This document shows, one piece after another, positions 1 through 8,630 of a DNA stretch of 64,000 bases. Source of the DNA: JANQHS01 sp965227315 (GTDB lineage Bacteria > Bacteroidota > Bacteroidia > Cytophagales > CCMP332). The notes beneath the pieces were generated by a model that saw nothing but the letters and a program-made list of their open reading frames with translations, did no database searches and was not told where the DNA came from. The stretch's first letter is position 1. Each line of letters opens with the position of its first letter. The stretch is taken from NCBI GenBank assembly GCA_965227315.1, contig OZ245737.1, positions 124,001-188,000 of the forward strand, given 5' to 3'. The position numbers and the translations under genes were made by a program.

Positions 1-915
1 TTTATCTATGGTTTGTGCACAGGTCTGATCAGGAGTCTCATCATACGTAGGAGACTTGACAAACTCTCGACTATCGGCAGGGTGATGATCGAATCCCTGG
101 TCTACTTTGTATTCTTTATTCTCGTTTGGAGAGTAGGATTTATTTTTTCCGAGGAGATCTTCACAAGGCGCGGCTTCATCCAGAATTACGACCATTTCCT
201 TGATTTTCAACTCTACAGTAGTGCGGCCTTCATACTGTATGTTTTTTTCAACATTCTCCTGCTGAATTTCATTTTGCAGATCAACACCAAGTATGGCCCC
301 GGAGTGCTGATACCAATGCTTTTGGGTTATTATAAAAATCCTGAGATCGAAGACCGGGTTTTCCTATTTATGGACCTAAAGGATTCCACAGGGATTGCCG
401 AAAAACTGGGGCATATCAAGTACTCCGAACTGATCAGGGATTGTTTCGGCGTAGCCAACTACGTGGTCATGCGCTACAATGCCCAGATATACCAATATGT
501 TGGAGACGAGATGGTCCTGACCTGGGAGAAAAAAATGGGAATCACCGATCATCGATGCATCGATTTTTTCCTGGAGTTCCAATTGGCCATCAGGGCAAGG
601 GAAGAGGATTTCATGGAAAAATATGGGGTAGTGCCGGTTTTTAAAGCGGGATTGCATGTCGGGGAGGTCACTGCCATTGAAGTTGGAGTGGTCAAAAGGG
701 ATATTGCATATCATGGAGATACCATCAACTCGGCTTCAAGGATCCAGGATCTTTGTAACGTTCTCGGAAGAGAATTGCTTTTCTCAAAAGAACTTAAGGA
801 CCGACTCGAGGAAGAGGGAAGAATTCCGGGGCTCGAGCAGATCGGTGAGCACAAACTCAAAGGGAAGATGGTTCGATTGGAGCTTTATTCCATCAATACA
901 GATGAGGCGGATTAA
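1..915 (+). CDS. Membrane-anchored class III adenylate/guanylate cyclase, 5' end outside window
   Basis: The reading frame is open at base 1, so the N-terminus is missing; a TTG at 13 is the first possible internal start. Two hydrophobic segments (roughly residues 25-45 and 70-95 of the visible part) precede a class III nucleotide cyclase domain. The metal-binding aspartates are seen in FMDLKDST and YQYVGDE, and the NxxxSR-type motif in GDTINSASRI. Members of this family make cAMP or cGMP from the NTP on the cytoplasmic side. The usual adenine-selecting Lys, three residues before the GD pair, is Gln here, so I cannot assign the purine. The stop overlaps the start of the WD40-caspase gene by 14 bases, which suggests translational coupling. 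Confidence 0.82.
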   Translation, partial: FIYGLCTGLIRSLIIRRRLDKLSTIGRVMIESLVYFVFFILVWRVGFIFSEEIFTRRGFIQNYDHFLDFQLYSSAAFILYVFFNILLLNFILQINTKYGPGVLIPMLLGYYKNPEIEDRVFLFMDLKDSTGIAEKLGHIKYSELIRDCFGVANYVVMRYNAQIYQYVGDEMVLTWEKKMGITDHRCIDFFLEFQLAIRAREEDFMEKYGVVPVFKAGLHVGEVTAIEVGVVKRDIAYHGDTINSASRIQDLCNVLGRELLFSKELKDRLEEEGRIPGLEQIGEHKLKGKMVRLELYSINTDEAD

Positions 916-3900
916 GTACCATCTGCTCGGATTGAGCTTCCTTTTGATCTCGTTTCCAGGACTCTCACAGGAAACACCGGTGCGAACCGTGATTCAAAGA
1001 GGCCATGGTCAGGTCGTTAAATCATCCTTGATAGACCCCTCCGGGAAATACGTGTTTACCGCATCAAGAGATCGTACCATCAAAATGTGGGACAGGGAAT
1101 CGGGCCTGGAGATCAGAACCTTTTTCGGCCATAAACACACCGTTAACCATTTGGTCTTTTGGCCACCTTCAAAGGATTACAAACCCGGAGAAGCATTCAT
1201 TGCCAGCACATCTGCCGACAATACAGCCAGGATCTGGGATTTGGATGGTAAGGAGATGTTCAGGGCGGAAGCCAAGGATTACATGACCAGCGTAGCGATC
1301 TCTCCGGATGGGAAATACCTCGTGTGCGGAGGGTTTGACTGGCATATCAGGGTCTACCTGATCCAAACCGGAGAAATGCTCAAGGAGATCAAAGTGTCAC
1401 CGGACAAGGGTCTGGGCTATGGAGTAAACCTGGAGTTCAGCGCAGACGGAAGATGGCTGGCATTAGGTGAGGATAATCAAAGGGTAAGGATCTTTTCCGT
1501 AGGTGATTGGGGACAGATGTATGATTTTCCCATCGGAGCCGGGTTTTGCGGGGGTTGCGTTGCTTTTGTCGATTTCCTGCCCAATGGTGATTTGGTGAAA
1601 TCAGTTCAAAAAGGACCTTTCCAGATCATTAAGCTCAATCATGAAAGCCTGGATGAACCTGTGATCAGAGAATTGGGCAGAAACGAAGGTACGATCAGTT
1701 CAATCGATGTAAGTGAGGAGGGCTTAGTCCTTGTAGCAGGGGAACAGTTCATTACAGTGCTGAATCCCGAAACGGCGGATACCATTGGCGTTCTTCAAAC
1801 CGATGTCAAGGAAATCAACGAAGCGAGATTTACTTCCGATGGAGCAGGGGTCATTGTTTCAGGCAATGATAACATGGCAAGCATTTACGAGATCAGCTCG
1901 CAGCAACTTGTGCAGCAGTACAGCGGGATCAAAAATATGTCCACACTTTCCGGTCTTAACTATGATCCCAGTAGTTATTGGGATCATTATATCGCCAACT
2001 GGATACGTCAAAAGAATAAGACCATGCTAAGCACGGACAAAAAGGAGCTTATCCGTGGGAAGTTTGGAAACAAGATCAAGAGATGGGACCTGATCTCCGG
2101 AAGGATCCAAAGGGAGTATAGTCAAAATGAAAAAGCGGTTCTGGCCTTTGATCTAAGTTCAGATGGAGAGCTGTTGGTTTCCGGCGACGGAGCCGGAAGG
2201 ATCATCCTCTACCAATACGAAACCGGCGATACCATACGGCAGATCGGAAAATTGCGTGAGTTGGTCTTTGACCTGAAGTTCAGCCATGATCAAAAGAGAC
2301 TGGTCGCCTCCGGTTGGGATGGTTATTTGCATATCTGGGATCTCGAAAACGAGGAAAAACTACCGATCATAAATCTGGAAAACACCTCGGTTTACACGGT
2401 ATCCTATACTCCGAATGATCTTTACCTTGTCCTCGGACGCCTGGATAAGAAGCTTGAGCTTTGGGAGCCCGACACAAGAACCAAGGTCAAAGATCTGATC
2501 GGGCATTCCGATGTGGTAAGTCAGATAAGATTTAGTGAGGATGGAAGCAGGATGCTCACCGCCAGCTGGGATGGAACGGCAAGGGAATGGGATCTCTCCA
2601 CCGGTATGCAAACCTGGAAAGCAAGGGCTGGGAACAAGCTTCATTCAGCTGATTATTCTCCCGACGGAAAATACATCGTTACAGCCGGAGAAGATCGCGT
2701 CATCCAATTCTGGGATCGCAAAACCGGAGAACTCATGGGTATCCTGGAAGGCCATCAGGCTCCTGTTTACCAGGTTTTGTTTACCGAGGGGGGAAACAAG
2801 GTCATCACCACCGATGAGGATGGGGTGACGAAATTCTGGGACCTGGAAAAAGGGCAGGCCATATATGAGCAGATCCATATCGGTAAGAATGACTGGATGG
2901 TCAGGACTCCTGAAGGATATTTTTCCGCTACGGATGGGGCTCGAAAGTTCATACATTTCAATAAGGGCAATAAAACATATCGCTTGGATCAATTCTTTGA
3001 TAATTTTTATCGTCCGGATATCGAGAACCTTTTGACACAAAGCAGGGGCAAGAGATCAGAGAAATCCCTCGCAGACAGCGATCTGGAAACAGATCTTCCC
3101 AAAGTAAAGCTTGCGGCCATAGAGAAGGAAAAGGGGAAGGAGGCCCTTATCGGCATCAGGGTATATGATCAGGCACCCGGAACCTATTCTGAAAGCAAAC
3201 CTGAGATCCAAAGGGAGTTAAGAGTTTATCATAACGGGAAAAGAACCGGGACCTTTACCCTGGGTAAAAAATACCTGGAGAAGGATGGTAGCTACAAGGT
3301 CAAAATGGAGCTTCCATTGGTCAATGGGAAAAACGTTTTCGAGGCAGTCGCTGCGGCTGGTATTGGCCTTGAAACCGCTCCTTCGAGAGATCAGATCATA
3401 GTGAATAGCGGGAACGCCGATGCAAAGTGCTATCTGATGGCCATTGGGATCAATGATTATCAGAATCCAAAACTCAACTTAAACTATGCCAGAGCCGATG
3501 CGGAGGCCTTCGTGAAGCGATTCGTTGAAAGCTCCAGGGATCTTTATGCAGGGATAGTTGTTGAAGAGATCTATGATTCTGAAGCAACCAGGGACAATAT
3601 TTCTGCTGTCTTCAGATCATGGGCGAAAAAAGTGGATATCAATGACGTCTTCATTTTCTACTATGCCGGTCATGGAACCCTTGCGGAGGGACAGTTCTAT
3701 TTTGTTCCTCATGAAAGCACAAGATTGAGCGATGAGAAAAGCCTGGATGCAACTGCCATATCATCGGTGATGATGCAGAGCCAGTTCGAATCGATCAAGG
3801 CGCTTAAGCAGATCATCATTATGGATGCCTGCCAAAGCGGTGGGTCAGTGGAGATGCTTGCACAAAGAGGAGCTCCTGAGGAAAAGGCCATAGCACAATT

Positions 3901-4183
3901 GTCCAGAAGTGCGGGTATTCATGTCATGGCCAGTGCCGGCTCAGATCAATTTGCTACGGAGTTCGAGAGCCTGGGGCATGGTGTGTTTACCTATAACCTA
4001 TTAGAAGCCCTGGCCGGAAAGGCAGATGGCGCTCCGGAGGATGAGAAGATTACCATATATGAATTAAAATCCTACCTGGACGACCGAGTGCCTTCCACCA
4101 GCCAGGAGCTCAAAGGTGATCCCCAGTACCCATATACCTTCAGTCGGGGGCAGGATTTTCCCTTGGTGATCAAAAAGAAGTAG
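902..4183 (+). CDS. WD40 repeat protein with C-terminal caspase (peptidase C14) domain
   Basis: About 1093 residues from the ATG at 902. That start gives a clean signal peptide (MRRIKYHLLGLSFLLISFPG then LSQ) and overlaps the cyclase stop by 14 bases; the longer frame from 656 is only antisense-free read-through of the cyclase. Many WD40 blades (repeated GHxxxV ... IxxWD patterns) fill the first 700 residues or so. A C14 caspase-like domain ends the protein, with the catalytic His in YYAGHG (about residue 924) and Cys in MDACQSG (about 977). Family members cleave after basic or acidic residues and act in regulated proteolysis or cell death. The signal peptide places this one in the periplasm or outside the cell. 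The substrate is unknown. Confidence 0.88.
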   Translation: MRRIKYHLLGLSFLLISFPGLSQETPVRTVIQRGHGQVVKSSLIDPSGKYVFTASRDRTIKMWDRESGLEIRTFFGHKHTVNHLVFWPPSKDYKPGEAFIASTSADNTARIWDLDGKEMFRAEAKDYMTSVAISPDGKYLVCGGFDWHIRVYLIQTGEMLKEIKVSPDKGLGYGVNLEFSADGRWLALGEDNQRVRIFSVGDWGQMYDFPIGAGFCGGCVAFVDFLPNGDLVKSVQKGPFQIIKLNHESLDEPVIRELGRNEGTISSIDVSEEGLVLVAGEQFITVLNPETADTIGVLQTDVKEINEARFTSDGAGVIVSGNDNMASIYEISSQQLVQQYSGIKNMSTLSGLNYDPSSYWDHYIANWIRQKNKTMLSTDKKELIRGKFGNKIKRWDLISGRIQREYSQNEKAVLAFDLSSDGELLVSGDGAGRIILYQYETGDTIRQIGKLRELVFDLKFSHDQKRLVASGWDGYLHIWDLENEEKLPIINLENTSVYTVSYTPNDLYLVLGRLDKKLELWEPDTRTKVKDLIGHSDVVSQIRFSEDGSRMLTASWDGTAREWDLSTGMQTWKARAGNKLHSADYSPDGKYIVTAGEDRVIQFWDRKTGELMGILEGHQAPVYQVLFTEGGNKVITTDEDGVTKFWDLEKGQAIYEQIHIGKNDWMVRTPEGYFSATDGARKFIHFNKGNKTYRLDQFFDNFYRPDIENLLTQSRGKRSEKSLADSDLETDLPKVKLAAIEKEKGKEALIGIRVYDQAPGTYSESKPEIQRELRVYHNGKRTGTFTLGKKYLEKDGSYKVKMELPLVNGKNVFEAVAAAGIGLETAPSRDQIIVNSGNADAKCYLMAIGINDYQNPKLNLNYARADAEAFVKRFVESSRDLYAGIVVEEIYDSEATRDNISAVFRSWAKKVDINDVFIFYYAGHGTLAEGQFYFVPHESTRLSDEKSLDATAISSVMMQSQFESIKALKQIIIMDACQSGGSVEMLAQRGAPEEKAIAQLSRSAGIHVMASAGSDQFATEFESLGHGVFTYNLLEALAGKADGAPEDEKITIYELKSYLDDRVPSTSQELKGDPQYPYTFSRGQDFPLVIKKK

Positions 4184-4192
4184 TCAACAGGA

Positions 4193-5542
4193 TCAGCGGT
4201 TCTTTATGGGCCTTATGGCCAGATTACAGATCAGTCCGATGACTAAAAATCCGGCCATTAGATACATGGTCATCGAATAAGCCTCATTGGGGGGCAGACC
4301 CAGATAATCTATCTGAAAGGCGCGGATGTAATTGACCAGCACGGGGCCCAAAATCGCAGCCAGGGACCAGGCCAGCAACAAGCGTCCATGGATGGCCCCC
4401 ACCTCTTTGGTTCCGAAGAGATCCTTAAGATAGGCGGGTATCGTAGCAAATCCGCCACCATACATACTCATGATCACGCAGAAGGCGGCAATAAAAAGCA
4501 AAGGACTGCCGATCAGGCCAGTGAACGGAACTATGAGGTAGAGTATACAGCCCACAGAGAAGAATATGGAATAGGTCCACCTCCTGCCTATGACATCGGA
4601 AATGGATGACCAAAAAAACCTTCCTATCATGTTGAAAAGGCTGAGCAGTCCGACGAAAAATGCCGCATCCTCAACCCTGATGGCATTTTCAGCTCCGACA
4701 GCCCGAACCGAAAACATCTCCTGGATCATCACGGAAGCCTGGCCCAAGACCCCGATCCCAGCGGTCACATTCAGAAGAAGCACAGCGAAGACCAGATAGA
4801 ATTGACCTGTTTTCACAGCCTGATCAGCCGATAATTCCACATTAGCTTCTTCATCAGTTCGTTGGTTTGATTCAAAACCATCAGGTTTCCATCCCGGTGA
4901 AGGAATACGAACCATCAAAGAACCGGTCATCATCACCAGGAAGTAGAGAATTCCCATGACCAGGAAAGTTTCCCAAATGCCGACGGATTGATCCGATGAA
5001 AAGCTCTCCATCAGCCAGACGGAAAGGGGAGAGGCGATCATGGCACCACCTCCAAAGCCCATTATGGCCATGCCGGTTGCCATTCCGGGTCGATCGGGGA
5101 ACCATTTGATCAGGGTTGAAACAGGACTGATATAGCCCAGTCCCAGTCCGATCCCTCCGAGAATACCATGGCCCAGATATACGATCCATATATTATGAAT
5201 ATAGACTCCAAATGCAGCTACGAGGAAGCCACCGCCAAAACAAAAAGCCGAGAAGAACATCGCCTTTCTTGGCCCTACCTTTTCAAGCCAACGACCAAAA
5301 ATGGCCGCTGAAGCCCCAAGTGTGAATAGGGCAATACTGAAGATCCAACCAAGCGTTGTCAGCTCCCAATCCCCTTCAATTGAATGATCGATGCCCAAAA
5401 GCCTGGTCATGGGCTCGTTAAACACACTATAGGCATATATCTGACCTATACTCAGGTGGATGGCCAGGGCTGCTGGGGGAACCAGCCAACGATTGTAACC
5501 GGGCTTGGCTATGGTTCGATCCTTATCAAAAAAGTGAGGCAT
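4193..5542 (-). CDS. MFS transporter, oxalate/formate antiporter (OFA) subgroup
   Basis: 449 residues with about twelve hydrophobic helices. The N-terminal helix motif HLSIGQIYAYSVF and the long acidic central loop between the two six-helix halves are typical of OFA-family MFS proteins, which exchange small carboxylates across the inner membrane. The substrate cannot be read from sequence. The gene converges on the caspase gene (9-base gap) and is divergent from the TetR gene. The 83-base divergent region holds the TetR operator candidate, so TetR may also influence this gene. Confidence 0.85.
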   Translation of the reverse strand: MPHFFDKDRTIAKPGYNRWLVPPAALAIHLSIGQIYAYSVFNEPMTRLLGIDHSIEGDWELTTLGWIFSIALFTLGASAAIFGRWLEKVGPRKAMFFSAFCFGGGFLVAAFGVYIHNIWIVYLGHGILGGIGLGLGYISPVSTLIKWFPDRPGMATGMAIMGFGGGAMIASPLSVWLMESFSSDQSVGIWETFLVMGILYFLVMMTGSLMVRIPSPGWKPDGFESNQRTDEEANVELSADQAVKTGQFYLVFAVLLLNVTAGIGVLGQASVMIQEMFSVRAVGAENAIRVEDAAFFVGLLSLFNMIGRFFWSSISDVIGRRWTYSIFFSVGCILYLIVPFTGLIGSPLLFIAAFCVIMSMYGGGFATIPAYLKDLFGTKEVGAIHGRLLLAWSLAAILGPVLVNYIRAFQIDYLGLPPNEAYSMTMYLMAGFLVIGLICNLAIRPIKNR

Positions 5543-5600
5543 TCCCGAAAAATAAATGATTGGAAAATAATTTCATCAATGTCGGGTTAAAATATTGTTG

Positions 5601-5608
5601 TACATTTG
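5601..5608 (+). promoter_or_regulatory. TAnnTTTG promoter element for the tetR gene
   Basis: TACATTTG matches the Bacteroidetes -7 element TAnnTTTG exactly and lies 18 bases before the TetR ATG. Transcription would start inside the adjacent inverted repeat at 5611-5624. This predicts a very short leader and direct steric repression by a bound TetR dimer. Confidence 0.6.
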
Positions 5609-5610
5609 TA

Positions 5611-5624
5611 AGTGATTACTCACT
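5611..5624. promoter_or_regulatory. Putative TetR operator, copy 1
   Basis: AGTGATTACTCACT: arms AGTGA and TCACT are perfect inverted repeats around four bases. It ends one base before the TetR start codon and overlaps the predicted transcription start. A second copy with 12 of 14 identical bases lies just downstream of tetR, in front of the next gene. Confidence 0.65.
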
Positions 5625-5625
5625 A

Positions 5626-6147
5626 ATGACAGAGAAGAAGGAAAAAATTCTTGATTCGGCCCTAAGGCTCTTTGCCAGCGAAGGATACCAGGGAACCTCC
5701 ACCGCCAAACTCGCGCAGGATGCGGGTGTCTCGGAGGGATTGATCTTTCGTCACTTTGGGAGTAAGGAGGGGTTGCTGAATGCCATTATCGAAATGGGAA
5801 CAAATAGGGCCATGCAATATTTTGCTCCCTGCATTATCGAAACAGATCCAAAAAAGGTAATCAAGAACACCCTGGAGCTTCCTTTCAAAGTGAGCAATGA
5901 GGATAGAGAGTTCTGGAAACTCCAAATGGCCATTAAGGTCCAGGCAAGGAATTATCCGGATAAAACAATGGAACCCTTGAAACAATCTTTAACTAAGGCA
6001 TTCAAGGAATTGGCGTATGAAGACCCCGAAGGTGAAGCAAAACTCCTGCTCCTGCTTATGGAGGGCATCAGTATGAGCATTATCAAAGGCAACATGCTCA
6101 AAGAGGATAAATTCCGAAAGTTTCTGCTCAAAAAATATGAAGTATAA
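5626..6147 (+). CDS. TetR/AcrR family transcriptional regulator
   Basis: 173 residues from the ATG at 5626. This start is preferred to 5560 because the TetR HTH normally begins about 5-10 residues in, and because the promoter and operator lie between the two. The N-terminal HTH runs from ILDSALRLFASEGYQGTS to the recognition helix VSEGLIFRHFGSKEGLL; the C-terminal part is the helical ligand and dimer domain. It most likely represses itself, the two downstream genes and possibly the divergent MFS gene, because matching operators precede tetR and the next gene. The ligand is unknown. Confidence 0.9.
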   Translation: MTEKKEKILDSALRLFASEGYQGTSTAKLAQDAGVSEGLIFRHFGSKEGLLNAIIEMGTNRAMQYFAPCIIETDPKKVIKNTLELPFKVSNEDREFWKLQMAIKVQARNYPDKTMEPLKQSLTKAFKELAYEDPEGEAKLLLLLMEGISMSIIKGNMLKEDKFRKFLLKKYEV

Positions 6148-6149
6148 GA

Positions 6150-6163
6150 AGTGATCACTCACA
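6150..6163. promoter_or_regulatory. Putative TetR operator, copy 2
   Basis: AGTGATCACTCACA matches copy 1 at 12 of 14 positions and contains the perfect palindrome AGTGATCACT. It sits in the 26-base gap between tetR and the next gene, ten bases before the ATG. Repression of the downstream pair separately from tetR is the simplest reading. Confidence 0.62.
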
Positions 6164-6173
6164 ATACTAACAA

Positions 6174-6860
6174 ATGAAAAATCAAAGATCTGTCATCATT
6201 TTCGGAGCATCGGGAATGGTGGGAAAAGGAGTCCTGCTGGAATGCCTTGAATCCCAGCAAATATCACGCGTATTGGTGATCGGCAGAAGCTCCTGCGGTG
6301 TCACCAGCCCAAAGCTGGAAGAGATCATTCACAAGGACTTCACCGATTATTCTAGCATAAAGGAAAGCCTTGCCGGTTATGATGCCTGCTTCTTCACACT
6401 GGGAGTCAGCGTTGTTGGTTTGAATGAGGAACAATATACGCGGATAACCTATGATTTTACCATTGAGACAGCCAGGGTTTTGAAGGAGTTAAATCCCGGA
6501 ATGACTTTCTGTTATGTTTCGGGGCAGGGGACCGATAGCAGTGAAAAGGGACGCTCTATGTGGGCCAGGGTGAAAGGTAAAACGGAAAATGCGTTGCTGA
6601 ACATGGGCTTCAAACAAGCCTATATGTTTCGACCGGGATTTATCCAGCCCAAAAAAGGAGTGAAAAGCAAAGTTTGGTGGTATCAGGCCATTTACGATGT
6701 ATTTGGGATCTTCTATCCAATTCTGAAGACCCTTGCTCCCAAAGCGATCACCTCAACCGATAGGGTTGGACTTTCCATGATCTCCATACTTGAGAATGAT
6801 CCAGGAAAGAACATTATCGACCCTTCCGACATTAACGAACTAGCCAATAAAATATCATGA
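6174..6860 (+). CDS. NAD(P)-binding atypical SDR / HTATIP2-like oxidoreductase
   Basis: 228 residues with an N-terminal Rossmann nucleotide-binding motif (IIFGASGMVGKG, residues about 8-19). It resembles atypical short-chain dehydrogenases that bind NAD(P)H but often lack the full Tyr-Lys catalytic pair; YVSGQGTDSSEKG occupies the usual active-site strand region. It is second in the TetR operon, and its stop overlaps the next start by four bases (ATGA), so translation is probably coupled. The substrate is unknown. Confidence 0.8.
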   Translation: MKNQRSVIIFGASGMVGKGVLLECLESQQISRVLVIGRSSCGVTSPKLEEIIHKDFTDYSSIKESLAGYDACFFTLGVSVVGLNEEQYTRITYDFTIETARVLKELNPGMTFCYVSGQGTDSSEKGRSMWARVKGKTENALLNMGFKQAYMFRPGFIQPKKGVKSKVWWYQAIYDVFGIFYPILKTLAPKAITSTDRVGLSMISILENDPGKNIIDPSDINELANKIS

Positions 6861-7960
6861 ATTTGGTCATATACCTTGTTTCGACATTGGTCGGACTCGC
6901 AGCCATTCTTATCCTTGGTGCTTTTATCTTCATCAAGACAGCACCGCAATTCGGAGCATCACCCGATGAAGTAGAGATGGAGAAGATCAGGCAATCCAAG
7001 AATTTCAAAAACGGCATCTTCGTCAACCTGATCAAAACAGAGTTGGATATGGACATGAGCAAACTTGGAGGGATCATGAGGGACTTTTTGTTCATGAGAG
7101 GATTAAAACCCAAGGGGAAGGTTCCAAGTGAATTTGAGGGAGGATATAACGGAGGTGATTCTCTGGCCTATCTAACCTGGTTTGGGCATTCAGCGATCTT
7201 GCTGGAAATCGATGGCAAAAAGATCTTCCTTGATCCCATGCTAGGCTCACATGCTTCGCCCGTTTCTTTCGTAACAACCAGATTTCCCTATCAAGATCCG
7301 ATCGACTTTGAGGAAATACCAGAGCTTGATGCCGTCATCTTTTCCCATGACCACTATGATCACCTCGACTATGAATCGGTCATCAAATTGAAGGGTCGGA
7401 CTAAAAGATTCTTCGTACCCCTCGCCGTTGGGGCTCATTTAAAGCGATGGGGTGTCCCGGAGGATAAGATCGTCGAGATGGATTGGTGGGATGAAACTAC
7501 ATTCGAAGGACTCGACCTGGCATGTACGCCCTCCAGGCATTTCTCAGGGAGGGGGTTTACGGATCGTAACAGCACCTTATGGGCCTCCTGGGTTATCAGA
7601 GGCAAGAACCAAAATATCTATTTCAGCGGTGATAGCGGTTATGGACCTCATTTCAAGGAGATCGGTGAAAAGTATGGACCATTTGATTTTTCAATGCTGG
7701 AATGCGGCCAGTACAACATGCAATGGCATGACATACATATGCTGCCTGAGGAAACTGTTCAGGCCGGCATAGATGCAAAAAGCAAAATGATCATGCCAAT
7801 CCATTGGGGTGCTTTCAACCTTGCCCTGCATACATGGAGGGATCCCGTAGTGAGGGCGAAAGCGGAGGCTAAGATCAAGGGAATACCATTGGTCAGTCCA
7901 AAGATCGGCGACCGCTTTGCCGTAGGAGAAACCCCGTTAAACCAAAATTGGTGGAATTAA
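6857..7960 (+). CDS. Metallo-beta-lactamase-fold hydrolase (UlaG / NAPE-PLD-like)
   Basis: 367 residues. An N-terminal hydrophobic anchor (about residues 2-22) precedes an MBL fold with the metal motif SHDHYDHLD, the later ligand region FSGDSGYG and the final IHWGAF histidine motif. The long N-terminal extension and the WFGHSAILLEIDG strand resemble NAPE-PLD/RomA-like enzymes, which hydrolyse phosphodiester-type membrane or small-molecule substrates. It is last in the TetR operon and converges on a small exported protein gene four bases away. Confidence 0.85.
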   Translation: MNLVIYLVSTLVGLAAILILGAFIFIKTAPQFGASPDEVEMEKIRQSKNFKNGIFVNLIKTELDMDMSKLGGIMRDFLFMRGLKPKGKVPSEFEGGYNGGDSLAYLTWFGHSAILLEIDGKKIFLDPMLGSHASPVSFVTTRFPYQDPIDFEEIPELDAVIFSHDHYDHLDYESVIKLKGRTKRFFVPLAVGAHLKRWGVPEDKIVEMDWWDETTFEGLDLACTPSRHFSGRGFTDRNSTLWASWVIRGKNQNIYFSGDSGYGPHFKEIGEKYGPFDFSMLECGQYNMQWHDIHMLPEETVQAGIDAKSKMIMPIHWGAFNLALHTWRDPVVRAKAEAKIKGIPLVSPKIGDRFAVGETPLNQNWWN

Positions 7961-7964
7961 CCGT

Positions 7965-8477
7965 CTACTCGGATCTGGTATAGGCTATTTTCCAACTGAG
8001 ATTCCAGGTTTTGCCCTGGTCTGTGGAATTTTCCCAGCGCCAGTCAAACTTTTCCTTGCTGATGTTATAGAACACCATGCGCTGGTAGATTTCCTGTCCC
8101 TTGGTGTTTGTGAACTTCCTCCAGAATACGGGATCTCCGTTGTCTTCACCCGATTTAAAATCCAAATAGGCTCCTGAGTTGTCTACCCAGGTTTGTTTCC
8201 ACTCCTTGGTAAACTTGTTAAAGACGGAATAGCTCCGGCCGATGAAAGCCTGGTCCTCGGGCACTCCGGTTTGCGAAAAGTTTTCTTCGATCACAAAATC
8301 TCCAAGGGTTCTGAAGATATGGTTGGTGGCGCTCCCAAGAGTTCCGTCTCCATTGTCCCAGGAGGCTTCCCACTTGCCAACCCAAAAATCCAACCAAGTG
8401 GAATCCAATTCACTCGCAAAAAGGGGTGAAGTCGAAATAATGAAGGTCAAAAAGAATGGAAGTACTGTTTTTTTCAT
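7965..8477 (-). CDS. Exported DUF1579-like protein
   Basis: 170 residues with a clear signal peptide (MKKTVLPFFLTFIISTSPLF then AS). The mature part begins with DFWVGKWEASWD, the pattern of DUF1579-like, lipocalin-type beta-barrel proteins. No catalytic motif is visible. It is a single gene converging on the MBL gene. Function unknown; periplasmic or outer-membrane location is inferred from the signal peptide. Confidence 0.7.
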   Translation of the reverse strand: MKKTVLPFFLTFIISTSPLFASELDSTWLDFWVGKWEASWDNGDGTLGSATNHIFRTLGDFVIEENFSQTGVPEDQAFIGRSYSVFNKFTKEWKQTWVDNSGAYLDFKSGEDNGDPVFWRKFTNTKGQEIYQRMVFYNISKEKFDWRWENSTDQGKTWNLSWKIAYTRSE

Positions 8478-8630
8478 GTGCTGATTGGTCTGTTATCCAA
8501 TCTAAGTTGTCCAATTTTCAATTTATTATAAGCAATTTTATTACCTAAGGCCTCTTTCGTTTTTTAAGGGGACTATTTATGGTTTAAATTGTACTAAGAA
8601 TCTACTTGTGCAAACGGCAAAGAGGACTTT

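Noticed and set aside
656..901. N-terminal extension of the WD40-caspase frame from 656
   Set aside because: It lies entirely inside the cyclase gene in another frame and has no signal peptide; the ATG at 902 begins with one.
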